A DNA stretch of 64,000 bases, taken from Ailanthus altissimus. Lineage: Eukaryota > Streptophyta > Magnoliopsida > Sapindales > Simaroubaceae. A program made the position numbers and the translations under genes. Location: assembly GCA_946807835.1 (NCBI GenBank), contig OX327683.1, forward strand, positions 4,965,001 through 5,029,000. The letters run 5' to 3'. Shown piece by piece: positions 36,721-48,542 of this stretch (the first letter of the stretch is position 1; each line of letters begins with the position of its first letter). The notes under the pieces are model-generated. The model was not told the origin of the DNA. It saw only the letters and a list, made by a program, of their open reading frames with translations, and did not search any database.

Positions 36721-37919
36721 TAAGTATATTAATTAATTAACAATTATTGTTCACTAATTAAATATTGACACGTGATGAATAGTGAGTTATCGGTTAAATT
36801 TACTCAAGTGTGTGATTAAGTAGGATACACTGTGAGTTAACTTGGTAATCAAATAAGGACTTAAGGGTAATTTTACATATTTAATTATTTAATTATAAAA
36901 TAATCAAGATATTTATTTATTTAAATATTAAATAAATATTTAACTTAAGTACAGTTAAAAGTTAACCATATGATTAAGTTAAAAAGATATTTAACAATTT
37001 ATAATTTAATAATAATATTTAATTTAATCTAAGTTAATTGTTAACTAAGGTTAAGTTAATTAATTATTTAATTGTTGAAAAAGTAAGTTAACTTAACTTT
37101 AGTTCAATGTTAACTTGAGTTAGGTTAATTAAATATTTTATTAATTATTTGGTGGCCAAGTATTGTTAATCTAACCAAGGTTAATTATTAACTTGAATTT
37201 AGTTAATTAGTAAAATATTATTATAATTAAGATTTTTTATTATTTAATTATTAAATAATAAATTAACTTAATTAGGGTTAATAATTAACTTTAAAATTAA
37301 GTTAAATCTTAATTATTATAAAAATATATGAAATGAAACAAAAAAAAAAGATGCCTTTTGTAGCATTTAACAATTTAATAATTAAATAATAATATTTAAG
37401 TTAATTATTAATTAAGGTTAAATTAATTAATTATTTAATTAAATATTTTATTAATTAAACCCTAACTTAATGTTCATAATAAACTTTAAAATAATAATTA
37501 ATTCAACTAATACCTTAAACTCATTAAAAAAAAAACTGAGAATTATTGACTAAAAACACAAATTCTTCCAAATTATAAATTGAAAGAACTTTTCGTTCAT
37601 ATGCACTAAGCGATGCACTGAAAAAAAATTGGTTGCTCATTTCATGGGCTTGACTCTTTGTTGTTGTTATTGTGGAGATTTGGTCTAAGTTCACATCACA
37701 ATCTTTTATTACTGGACAAGTGGAAAAATGGTGACGCGATAACCAAGCACGACAACTTTGACCAAAGTTGGTGGCATGAAAGACAAATGGGAAGCATGCA
37801 CTTGAACTTATCCCTAATAACCAAGCAAGGACGTTAGTTATATAATTTTGCCTATAAATACTTGTAGAGAGATGCTTAAAGAGTATTCAATTCATTCAAG
37901 CTTTGTAAACACTTGAGAG

Positions 37920-39232
37920 TAGGAGTGGGCATAAAAATTAGAAACCGAATTAAATCGGGTGAACTAAATTGAATCGATCCGGTTTGGTTCGGTTCACTCT
38001 GAATCGGTTCGATTTTCAATTTTCAACAAATAGAAAATCGAATTTTTGGTTCGGTTCTCGGTTCCTAATCAAAGAACCGAGAACTGAACCGGTTAACCAA
38101 AATTTATTTTAAAAAAAAAATTAAAATGCCACGTGGCATATTTTGATTAGAGGGTGTAAACTATTATAATGATCATGGTTGCACTAAATCTATACTCTAT
38201 AATATATAAGGGCTAAACAGTAAACCCTACTCTCAAATCTCAATTCTCCAAATTGTAAATCATCTCATTCTCTCGTCTCTTGTCTCTCGTCTCTTAGCGG
38301 CTCGGCCTCTGCTTCACCGGTCGCCGTCTACGACTCCACACCGCCGTCCACGTTGCTGTTTTTGTCAACCACACCGACGACCTTCGACGACCACAACCAC
38401 GCCGCCGTCCAAGCCGCTGTCCACGCTGCCGTACACTGCTGTGTTGTCCACGTTCGACGACCATGGTCTCACCATTCGGGTCCGCATCCACGCCGCCCTC
38501 CCAGCCGCTGTCCACGCCGCCCTCCAAGCCGCTGTCCACGCTGCCGTTCACTGCTGTGCTGTCCACGTTTGACGACCACGGTCTCACCGCTCGGGTCCGC
38601 ATCCACGCCGCCATCCCAGCCGCTGTCCACGCCGCCCTTCAAGCCGCTGTCCACCCTGCCGTACACTGCTGTGCTGTCCACGTTGTTGTCCACCTGCCAC
38701 GTTCGACGACCACGGTCTCCATCTCTTATCCCCACTCTCTGCATAAAAATTGTCAAGTCTCTGCTCAAAACTTTGAATTTAATCATCTTTCTCTCAGGTA
38801 ATTAAAATTCAATTTTCCCAGTTTCCCCTAATTATTATTACAATTCGTGTTGAATTCTGTTTTCTGTTGTATTTACTTCATGTTAATGCGTTAAACTATT
38901 ATGGATATGAATTAAATTTCTTTTGCTATTGCTTTGTTTTTAATTTTACGCAATCTATATCTTGGTAATAATTGAACCGTGCCAAAAAAGTCTAGAAAAA
39001 CAAAGTTTAAAATTTGATCCGAACCGAAATCTGACCCGCCAACCGAACCAACATCCGACCCGAGAACAAAACCGAGGAACCGAACCGAAAAACCGAACCG
39101 AACCGACCCGGTTCGGTTCGGTTTCACCTACCTACAGTTCAGTTTTCGGTTTTACTCTACAAAAACTGAACTGTTCGGTTCGGTTTTCTGTTCCCCTCAA
39201 AAACCGAACCGAACCGAAAATGCCCACTCCTA
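37920..39232. mobile_element. Non-autonomous hAT transposon (1.3 kb)
   Basis: Perfect terminal inverted repeats TAGGAGTGGGCAT / ATGCCCACTCCTA, flanked by an exact 8-bp duplication CTTGAGAG (37912-37919 and 39233-39240), the hAT hallmark. The corresponding site in copy 1 (34300-34320) is uninterrupted, giving a natural empty site. Both subterminal regions are full of (AACCG)-type words, for example 38980-39215. The core 38240-38720 is GC-rich and contains a minisatellite. No transposase domain could be recognised. Confidence 0.93.
38330..38720. repeat. GC-rich minisatellite inside the hAT element
   Basis: About three copies of a 115-135-bp unit marked by 'acgttcgacgaccatggtctc' near 38450, 38566 and 38699. 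Each contains sub-repeats of 'ccgccctccaagccgctgtc'. It is open in several frames on both strands, because its units lack stops, giving Pro/Ala/Val- or Gly/Asp-rich peptides that are probably not genes. Confidence 0.85.
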
Positions 39233-39705
39233 CTTGAGAGTGTGAATGAGTCTCCAAACATTAGCTACTTGCGATGTAAAACCTTTTTCTAATGAGAAAT
39301 ATAAGAGTTAAGGGGTATTGGAGAAAAGGTTTTTAAAACCTAAATAATTTATAAAATATTACTATAATACTAATATTTTTAATTTTAAATATTATAAACT
39401 ATTATTCTATTATTATAATATTTAAATTAGCTATTATATCTATATTAAATATTTAAAAGTTATAAATATTTATTTATAATATTATTATTAATATTTGGGA
39501 GTTATTTATTTTAAATTATTCTAGGAGTTACAATATATAAAATTATTCTCATCAAATATTAAAATTAATTCTAAGAGTTACAAAATATTAAAAATTATAA
39601 TAATAAATATTAATTTTAATACCTTAACCCTTATCTCCCAATATATAAAGGGTGTTAATAATTCTTTATAGAGTGTATATGAAAATAGGGAAGAGAAAAT
39701 GGGCT

Positions 39706-41303
39706 CTAGTGGTGTATGTGTGTGTGAGTGGAGAAGATTAAAGAAAATAAAGTATTTTATGTATATATATATATATATTATTTTAAAAGAATATACTTTT
39801 TTATTTTGTGGTTTGAGCAATTTAACAATAGAGATTTATTATGATTTTTTGATGGTTGTGTTCATCGAGAGAGTGACTGCGAGCATATAGTTGAATCTTA
39901 AAATCATATAGATCCATCATTACTCGCACGAAGAGAGGACTATTTGATTTTAGAACAAAACTCTATGACATGCCTCTTTATACTCAAGGCCAAAATTTTC
40001 TCACTCACTTTATTTTATTTTATATTATGGTTGTTAATGATTTTATCTTATATTGTTTTATAGTTGTGACTGCGAGCATAATGATTTTATCTTATATATA
40101 TATATCTAGTGGTGTGTGTGTGTGTGTGTGTGTGTGTGAGTGGAGAAGATTAAAGAAAATAAAGTATTTTATGTATATATATATATATATATATATATTA
40201 TTTTAAAAGAATATACTTTTTTATTTTGTGGTTTGAGCAATTTAACAATAGAGATTTATTATGATTTTTTGATGGTTGTGTTCATCGAGAGAGTGACTGC
40301 GAGCATATAGTTGAATCTTAAAATCATATAGATCCATCATTACTCGCACGAAGAGAGGACTATTTGATTTTAGAACAAAACTCTATGACATGCCTCTTTA
40401 TACTCAAGGCCAAAATTTTCTCACTCACTTTATTTTATTTTATATTATGGTTGTTAATGATTTTATCTTATATTGTTTTATAGTTGTGACTGCGAGCATA
40501 ATGATTTTATCTTATATATATATCTAGTGGTGTGTGTGTGTGTGTGTGTGTGAGAGTGGAGAAGATTAAAGAAAATAAAGTATTTTATGTATATATATAT
40601 ATATATATATATATTATTTTAAAAGAATATACTTTTTTATTTTGTGGTTTGAGCAATTTAACAATAGAGATTTATTATGATTTTTTGATGGTTGTGTTCA
40701 TCGAGAGAGTGACTGCGAGCATATAGTTGAATCTTAAAATCATATAGATCCATCATTACTCGCACGAAGAGAGGACTATTTGATTTTAGAACAAAACTCT
40801 ATGACATGCCTCTTTATACTCAAGGCCAAAATTTTCTCACTCACTTTATTTTATTTTATATTATGGTTGTTAATGATTTTATCTTATATTGTTTTATAGT
40901 TGTGACTGCGAGCATAATGATTTTATCTTATATATATATCTAGTGGTGTGTGTGTGTGTGTGTGTGAGTGGAGAAGATTAAAGAAAATAAAGTATTTTAT
41001 GTATATATATATATATATTATTTTAAAAGAATATACTTTTTTATTTTGTGGTTTGAGCAATTTAACAATAGAGATTTATTATGATTTTTTGATGGTTGTG
41101 TTCATCGAGAGAGTGACTGCGAGCATATAGTTGAATCTTAAAATCATATAGATCCATCATTACTCGCACGAAGAGAGGACTATTTGATTTTAGAACAAAA
41201 CTCTATGACATGCCTCTTTATACTCAAGGCCAAAATTTTCTCACTCACTTTATTTTATTTTATATTATGGTTGTTAATGATTTTATCTTATATTGTTTTA
41301 TAG
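39706..41303 (+). repeat. Tandem array, four units of about 415 bp
   Basis: Units start (ctagtggtgt) at 39706, 40106, 40524 and 40940; periods 400, 418 and 416 bp. The non-microsatellite parts look identical by eye ('gagtggagaagattaaagaa', 'gtttgagcaatttaacaata', 'gagagtgactgcgagcatat', 'cactcgcacgaagagagg'-like text). Length differs mainly in the (GT)n and (TA)n tracts. The last unit stops at 41303, where R1-type sequence begins. Confidence 0.95.
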
Positions 41304-42310
41304 AAATACAATCTGGAGATAAGTTCATGGATGTGCATATAGGATTTGACAGTGCTAATCTATATCCCTGTACATCTAGGATATAATTGACGAAAGGACT
41401 ATACGTGTATGCTATAACCTTAACTTATATGGTCTAATGCGCTGATTTGTAATATTTATAACATGTGCGTTGGGCATTGATCATAGACTCATAGAATAGT
41501 TTGATTTGACAAATCAAGCGTGAACCTAAAGAGTCTTGTAATATGAAGTATATTTATTGTGTATTAGGGAAATGTGCCGAATTGAATTGTTCAATCTAGT
41601 AATTTATAACAAAACTGAATATTTGTTTCAAGAACCCTCAGGATGCGCACGTATCAAGACTTAAGTGTTAAGTACATTAATTAGTTAACAATTATTGTTG
41701 ATCAATTAAATATTGACACGTGGTGTATAGTGAGCCATCAGTTAAATTTACTCAAATGTGTGGTTAAGTAGGACCAAGAGTTAACTTAGTAATCAAGTAA
41801 GAGTTTAAGGGTAATTTTACATATTCAATTATTTAATTATTAAATAATCAAGATATTTATTTATTTAAACATTAAATAAATATTTAACTTAAATATGGTT
41901 AAGAGTTAATTATATAGTTAAGTTAAAAGGATATTTAATAATTTGATAATTAAATAATAATGTTTAACTTAATCTAGGCTAATTGTTAACTAAGGTTAAG
42001 TTAATTAATTATTTAATTACTTAATTGTTAGAAAAGTAAGTTAATTTAACTTTAGTTTAATGTTAACTTGAGTTAGGTTAATTGAATATTTTATTAATTA
42101 TTTGGTGCCCAAGTATTGTTAATTTAACCAAGGTTAATTGTTAACTTGAATTTGGTTCATTAGTAAAATATTATTATAATTAAGATTTTTATTATTTAAT
42201 TGTTAAATAATAAATTAATTTAACTAGGATTAATAGTTAATTTTAGGGTTAAGTTAATCTTAATTATTATAAAAATATATGAAATGAAACAAAAAAAAAA
42301 AGATGCTATT

Positions 42311-43480
42311 TTGGAGCATTTATGATCGGCCAAAAACCAAAGAAAAGGATGAGAGAAAAATGTTCTCTTTTAACTATTCATCTTCTTCTCAAATAATGGA
42401 AGCATTGAGTTTTATTTTTAAAATTAAGTGTTGAATAAATCAAAAATAATTTCATTGCTTAAAATAGTTTAAATATTAAACTATAGATTAAGAGTTAATC
42501 TAAATAGTTTTAAATGTTAAACAAGTGATGGAATTAAAGATGTTATTCTAGCGATTCAAGTCCACCATGTTGAGTCCTAGAATTGCCAACGGGTCCATTT
42601 CAAGCGGTACTTCAGGTTAAACTATTTTAAAGGCTTTAGAGTTTATTATTCTCAATTTTGTTTTAATCTAATTAATATCTATTTAATTTCATCAATGTGA
42701 TGAAATACAAAATTTATTGTGGTATTATTTAAAAAATTAGATTTTCAGTTTCCGTTGTGCATATTAAGTATGAGATACATGTATATGAATTTATGGACAA
42801 TAAACACGCACACATGCATACACACACCCAATACTGTTTAGAACTGAAACACCACGCTCAACAATGCCCTTATGTTATTAGTTGTTTAATCTACTTTTGA
42901 TAATTTTTATATTAAGATTGTAGTGAAAAATATATTATGTATGCAAACTATTTTATTATGAAATTGATTACTAAAAAAAGTTTATAATTCTTTATTAGTC
43001 ACAATTACTAGAACGGTTCAATTGCTATATATATTTTTATCATTAGTGTTATTTTTTTTTTGTGTCGTATTATGAGTTTCTTTCCTTGATATTCTAAAAT
43101 ACAAGATAAGAATTCGAATTTATGATCTTTTTGTGTGGCTTTACTTTATTATTGATTATAGTTCATTCTTTAATGTCACCATTTGGTAGTGTTATAGCTT
43201 AAATATTGTGGGTGCTAACCTATATGGAAATGCACAGGCAAGACTTATGCAGCTTTGGGTGTTTAAACCTTTCTTTTACATTTTAGAACATATTGCTTGT
43301 TTATTATTTATTGAAGGCATTGTTCCACTATTATAAATAAATATGAAATCTCATTTGAAATGATAAAAAAAAATTCATATTGATTTAAACCATCATTTAT
43401 TATAAAAATTTAGACAAACATATTATGCAAGAGATGTTTAACGGGGATGGATGGTACTTTCATGTACAGATTGAATATCC
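42311..43480. other. Intergenic, nothing recognised
   Basis: AT-rich with no conserved coding sequence. The sequence around 42540-42640 is somewhat less AT-rich but matches nothing I know. Confidence 0.45.
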
Positions 43481-43487
43481 TTAGTGA

Positions 43488-45160
43488 AAGTGGGCATTTG
43501 TTTATTTTGGTTCAGTTTGGGTCAGAATTGAATCGAAACTGAATCGATTGATTCCAAGAAATTAGAATTGATCGGTTTAAGCAAACTAAATTAAACTAAA
43601 TTAGAGAGTGAGGAAGATCAAAGCATACAAAATTGGACCTTTTCCTTTTTATGGGGTATCCAAATCTGTGTGGATCACTTCTGACTCGTTGTAATGGGAT
43701 AATCGAGACTTTTATTTTTTGAGTTCGCTATGGCAAATTAAGGGCTTGACTTAAGATTTATTCAAACTATCAATGGAAGCAACTTAGAAAACTCTGATAG
43801 TAAGGGTCGGAATGTAGAATTTAGAGATAGTGACATTTTCTTTTTCTAGTTACATCATCTCTTTCGATGTATACGAATAGGGTAGCCATCAACCTGTCTA
43901 TATTCACAACTATCTTGTAGAGAAATTGACTACAGAGACTCGATGATTAAATTATACATTTGCATATAAACACTTTCCAACTTCTATAGTCAATTTAATG
44001 GTAACATATATTATATCCCTCAGACCCTCCATTGGGTAAAGGCATGATAGGCTCATGCCCATCCATCTCTTACATTTGGGGTTTTCAAAGACAAGCAAAA
44101 GACTAAAAGGAACCTTCTTGGATACCTAATACTTCTAAAAGATTAGTCGTCTCTCAAAAGATTGATTCTTGGATAGCTTATTCTAGACTTCCCTATAGGT
44201 TTTACAAAGGCAATGGAAGGTCGGGTTCAAAGCTTTTCAATACTATTAGTAAGATAGGGCACCCCATAGGTATTAAAGAATCTTTCTTTCATGGTAAATC
44301 CAATCAAAAAAGAAGGGCCTTACTTATGATTGAGAGGGGGGTGTCGAAGTGTCCGTGGTAGGTGATGAATGGAGGAGTTGATTAAGGCTGGAGGTTGGAT
44401 TCAATGCTTATCTATCCCTACTCTTCCCAATTTGGTAGCTAATTTCTCAACTATTGGGTAGGCATAGATCCTAGAGGGTGAGTTTAAATAACATCATTAG
44501 AAGAAGGAGTTGCTAAGGTTTTTAAACTTAAGGCTTTCATATCTTTTCTAGTTTATCAAAAGAAAAGTTTTAAGATATCCATTCAAAGCCCAGGTTTTAA
44601 AATATTTGGTCCAACCCGAAACTTTAGGATGAAGAAGAATGTCAAAATAGACCTATTGATTAATCATAGATGTAAACTCCCACACCTTTATCTAGTACCA
44701 ACGACTAGTCTTTGGGCTGCAAGGTATATAGGGCGAGAGCCTGCTAAGGTAAGCCTTAAGCCTACCTGTGTTGAGCCTCACGCATGTACTGAACCTAGAC
44801 ATAGTCTGCTAAGGAACCCAATAAATTACACTCTTTGTTGTATGTTGAATCAAGCGGTCCCAGAAATAAGTACTATTTTTCGTAGTTTTTGGAGGACATT
44901 AGTACATCCACACCACTTTTTCGACCCACTTGACATCTGTATTTTTTTGGTTTGAATTGAACCAGTTAGGTTTAGTTTTTGATTTTTTTTTTAACTTTTT
45001 AGTGTTTTTTCTCTAGTTTGAATCGAACTGAACCGAATTGAAACTAAATCGATTGGTACCAAATAAATTAAACCGAATTTTAAACCAAACTCTAACCCAA
45101 CTAAAAAATATAATTCGATTCGGTTCATTTTTTAGTTAACCGATTTGATTGCCCACCCTT
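43488..45160. mobile_element. hAT-like element with unidentified cargo
   Basis: Ends AAGTGGGCA (43488) and TGCCCACCCTT (45160) resemble the hAT ends at 37920/39232. The subterminal (GAATCGAA/AACCGAA)-type words (43510-43600 and 44950-45145) are also like that element. TTAGTG lies just outside both ends (43481-43486, 45161-45166), a partial target duplication. The 43620-44940 interior is visibly less AT-rich than its surroundings, with no transposase recognised. A 108-codon open frame at 44629-44955 has no family I know. Confidence 0.6.
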
Positions 45161-45292
45161 TTAGTGTTTGTCATACAAATATATCTATTTCCCAAAGCTT
45201 AAAAACATATACTAAGTGAGGAAATATTACTATACAAATTTTATTTGTTTATATATTGTTGGTTCTTGTGTTCACTAGAATGAATATGGTAT

Positions 45293-45419
45293 ATATATAT
45301 ATATGAGTGTATTATATAATTATTACAATTATGGGAGAAGGGAGAAATCAAACTCCTAACCTTAGATCAAGTGATGCACTTATAAGGGAGGCTTGCCATT
45401 TTGGCAAGCTCCGTGTGCA
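45293..45419 (-). mobile_element. tRNA-derived SINE, minus copy
   Basis: On the minus strand it shares A-box (TTGCCAAAATGG) and B-box (GGTTAGGAGTTTGATTTCTC) regions and spacing with the SINE at 34891. It is flanked by the 14-bp direct repeat AATGAATATGGTAT (45279-45292 and 45420-45433). The B box has lost its CpG (TTCGATT to TTTGATT). Confidence 0.75.
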
Positions 45420-46318
45420 AATGAATATGGTATGTATGCAATTGTGCCCCTAGTGAATTAAATGTGGCCAAGAATATTTTACCTATAAATTGCAACACTT
45501 TTCATTGTTTAATAAATTGTTTCTCGAATTGTAACAATCTGGATTATATTAATGAAGAAGGATCTTAACCTAAGGTAAAAAAATGATAGTTAAAGTATTT
45601 TCTTTTATTTAAAAAGAAAAATAATATATTAAACAATAGAAACGATTACAGAGATGGACTGGGTATCCATAAAAAGATAAGGAAAATAAAGGGGAAGGGA
45701 GATAATCTATACAAAACCCATCATCCAAAAACCTAATGTGTACATATATGCTTCTTTTAAATAATTAGTTTGGTTTAATTGAATCCTTACATGGTATATT
45801 TACTTTTTTGTCATGGTGTGATGCTAGTTTAGTATAAACTGACTAGAACTATATTTCAAATATGATTTAAGTTTGGCTCAATATATTTTAAATACGATCT
45901 AAGTTTGGCTTATTAATTTTTATGTAAGCTGAAAGTAAGAAATCGTGACATTGTTAATTGATATGCTGGTAAGTTATTAGCATCTTAATTTTCTTTCTAT
46001 ACATTGTGTTACAAGGGTTGCTAATATATAAAATATTGGGTTTATAATTGAAGTTAATGTTATAATTATTAGTATTCTTTCTATAATATTTTAGTTATGA
46101 AAGACCTTTTGTTTGTAAATAACATGTCTAGTGGAGAGATTTGCCTTTTTTGTGTGCATATCTTATTTTTAAAATTAATTTTTTTATGAGAAACAATAGT
46201 TTTTTTAAGGGAAATTAATTTAATGTGGGGATTTTTCTATTACATTAATAAATACGAGTATTAATAAAAAAAAATATTAAAAGTCTTAATGCTAAAAACT
46301 TCTTTAGTTTTTTTTATG

Positions 46319-47545
46319 GGATAAGGACATCTTTGTCCCTCTAATTTGGTCCATCACTCAAATTTGTTTCTCTTATTTTAAATTACCTAAATTTGTTCCT
46401 CTCTATTATTCCAATTACCATTAGATATTACTATTAAAGGGCAAAATCGTAATTTAATAAAAAAATTCATACAGTTTGACACGTGTTAAATGATTATAAC
46501 TTATTAAATAAATAAATAAATAAAACTCTACTGTGAACTACTACCATTAGAGCAGACATCCGGCAGTGGGCTGCCATCACCATTCACCAGACTCCAAATA
46601 TAAAAGTGCCAGAAAGTCAAGGAAGTTGGTGACCTGATGACAGGGGAGCTGGCGACTGAAGCCCCGGTGAACGGCGACCGTAACTATAACGGTCTTAAGG
46701 TAGCGAAATTCCTTGTCGGGTAATTATCAAAATTTATATCATCGAACTTTATTTTTCGTGATCTACACGATGATGAGATCATTTTTGACAAAAAAGATCA
46801 GAATATGGTCAAATACGCAATGAGAGCTATGAGAGGTGGTGGCCACCGGTGGTGTACGTTAATCGGAGCGACAGTGATTTGCACCATCGTTTCCATAAAG
46901 AAGGGTAGCAGCCACGGTGGTACACATCAACTGGAGCGATGGTGACATGCACCATCGGCACCATTGGATAGATCGGCCTCTGATCTAGCTAGCGGTACAC
47001 GTCACCACTGCTTCAGTTGACGAGCACCACCGATGGCCGCAGCCTCTCATGACTTTCATTGCGTATTTGGCCTTCTTTTAGTGTAAAAAATGATCATACC
47101 ACTATGTAGATTACGATAAATAAAGTTTAATAGTATAAATTTTGATCATTTTTATCGTTGAAATCCCATGGCCAGTGGTGGCAAGCTGCTGTCGGATGTC
47201 TGTGCCAATGGAGGGTTTTTTTAAAATAATTTATTTTTAAAAATAAATTTAAAAACTATTATTAAAATTGAACATATTCAAATGTGTTACATATTTTTTT
47301 ATCAATAACCAATCAATTATTGACATAGAATACTTAAATTATTTTTTTAATGATGTATCAGTCACTTTAAACATTCAGCACATGCCTATAACCATCATGG
47401 ATAAAACAGACGTTGTACTAAATAACTATATCTCTATCAAATTTAACGGCAACTGACTAACACATATGGACAAATTTGGGTAATTTGAAACAAGAGGAAT
47501 AAAATTGGGTGATTGGCCAAATTTGAGGGACAAAGATGACCTTAT
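46319..47545. mobile_element. Long-TIR element, Mutator-like (foldback)
   Basis: The left arm starts GGGATAAGGACATCTTTGTC and the right arm ends with its near-complement GATGACCTTATCC. The arms stay homologous inward for about 550-600 bp each; for example 'caaatacgcaatgagagctatgagagg' at 46812 matches the complement of the 47041-47075 text. Flanking 9-mers TTTTTTTAT and TTTTCTTAT (one mismatch) fit a Mutator-type 9-bp target duplication. No transposase is encoded. The left arm alone contains 118 bp of plastid 23S rRNA sequence. Confidence 0.75.
46606..46723 (+). other. rrn23: Nuclear plastid DNA insert: 23S rRNA fragment
   Basis: This 118-bp stretch matches the bacterial/plastid 23S rRNA domain with 'gtcaaggaagttggtgacct', 'gatgacaggggagc' and the universally conserved 'taactataacggtc-taagg' and 'tagcgaaattccttgtcggg' core. 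Cytosolic 25S rRNA differs at this core, and plant mitochondrial 26S differs after 'ccttgtcg'. The differences from the plastid sequence as I know it are all C-to-T or G-to-A, as expected from methylation decay. It is a fragment, not a working rRNA gene. Confidence 0.93.
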
Positions 47546-47549
47546 CCAT

Positions 47550-48540
47550 TTTCTTATTTATTTTGTGATATATATATATATATATATATATATTGTATAT
47601 TTATAGTTGGTATAAACTAACATTTTTATTTAAGGAAATGAATATTATTTCAATTACAAAGAATTTGTAAAGAAAGTTTTTAAGACAATATGTAACTGGT
47701 TGAAGGAAGTTTTAGCATGTTATACAAAATAGAAATTATACAAAAATTCAATAAATAAAAAGTTTTCGAAAAAAAATAATACATACAATGTTTTTGAGAA
47801 AAGTGTTATAAAATTGACGAGGTGAATGTGCCTAAGCCTATTTTCTATAAAATGGGAACTATATATAAAAAATTCATAAATAAAAATTTTCGAGAAAAGT
47901 TATAAATAAAAGACTTTTGAGAAAAGTCTTGTTAAATTATCGAGAAAGATGTGCTTAAACCCACGAGGGAGTCACCTATAAAAATAACCCAAACTTTATT
48001 ATTGGTGATCTCATGAAAGAGATTCAATGGGAAGGAATAATCTATACTGTGTGACTTGTTTAACACTTATATTATGGACATATCCAAGAGAATATATGCT
48101 TCTACTTATCCTTATGACAAAAGTGCTTATTTTGTGTGATGAATGATATTTACTTTGAATGAGTTCGAGATAAAAATATTCTTACAAGGCATGGGTCACA
48201 TATGCCCTTGGAGGACTCACTTATGTGAGAGTAGTCTTAGGCCGCGATTATGCGAGTTAGGTTGTTCTTTAAAGCTCTCACTAAAATCAAGATAGAGCAC
48301 AGAACTGTCACTATTATGTGTGTTATTGTTAAAGTTTATTCAAAAGGGCCAAGTTCGGATATAGATCATTTAGGTTCCTCAAATGAATTCTATAGCATTA
48401 AGTATGAATTCAAGTCCGAAAGACACCTATATCTATTATATAATAGAATGTTACTCCAATATATTTTTTCATTATTGATTATATATCATATTTTATTATA
48501 TATCAAAATTTATAAAAGGTTTTCAAATCTTTTGTATGGG
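47550..48540. other. Intergenic, nothing recognised
   Basis: Includes a (TA)n run at 47570-47592 and two related phrases with 'ttcataaataaaaattttcgagaaaag'. A 107-codon open frame at 48250-48573 has no recognisable domain and overlaps the LTR-like start at 48543. Confidence 0.4.
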
Positions 48541-48542
48541 AT

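Larger units (their letters stand above)
33840..42310 (+). repeat. Large tandem duplication of repeat DNA (two copies)
   Basis: Copy 1 order: A (33840-34371), LTR-like B (34372-35300), spacer, R1 repeat (35458-36350), E (36350-37360). Copy 2 order: A' (about 37455-39315, interrupted by the hAT element), B' expanded into a tandem array (39316-41303), then E' (41303-42310). A' and E' match A and E over hundreds of bases. E/E' share 'aaatacaa-ttggagataagttcatggatgtg' and a long series of TTAA-rich words ending 'aaatgaaacaaaaaaaaa'. Copy 2 lacks the first 0.9 kb of the R1 repeat. Confidence 0.85.

Noticed and set aside
38294..38805. Several overlapping open frames of 105-150 codons on both strands
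   Set aside because: They are a by-product of the GC-rich minisatellite inside the hAT element; peptides are simple Pro/Ala/Val or Gly/Asp repeats with no domain.
39706..41303. CRISPR-like or protein-repeat array
   Set aside because: Units of about 415 bp with microsatellites in a plant nuclear context; an ordinary tandem duplication, no spacers.
44629..44955. 108-codon open frame as a gene
   Set aside because: No recognisable family or splice context; lies inside a transposon-like interior of unknown origin.
46606..46723. Functional rRNA gene or homing-endonuclease target locus
   Set aside because: Only 118 bp of 23S-like sequence is present, with substitutions in universally conserved positions; it is an insert, not an rRNA gene.
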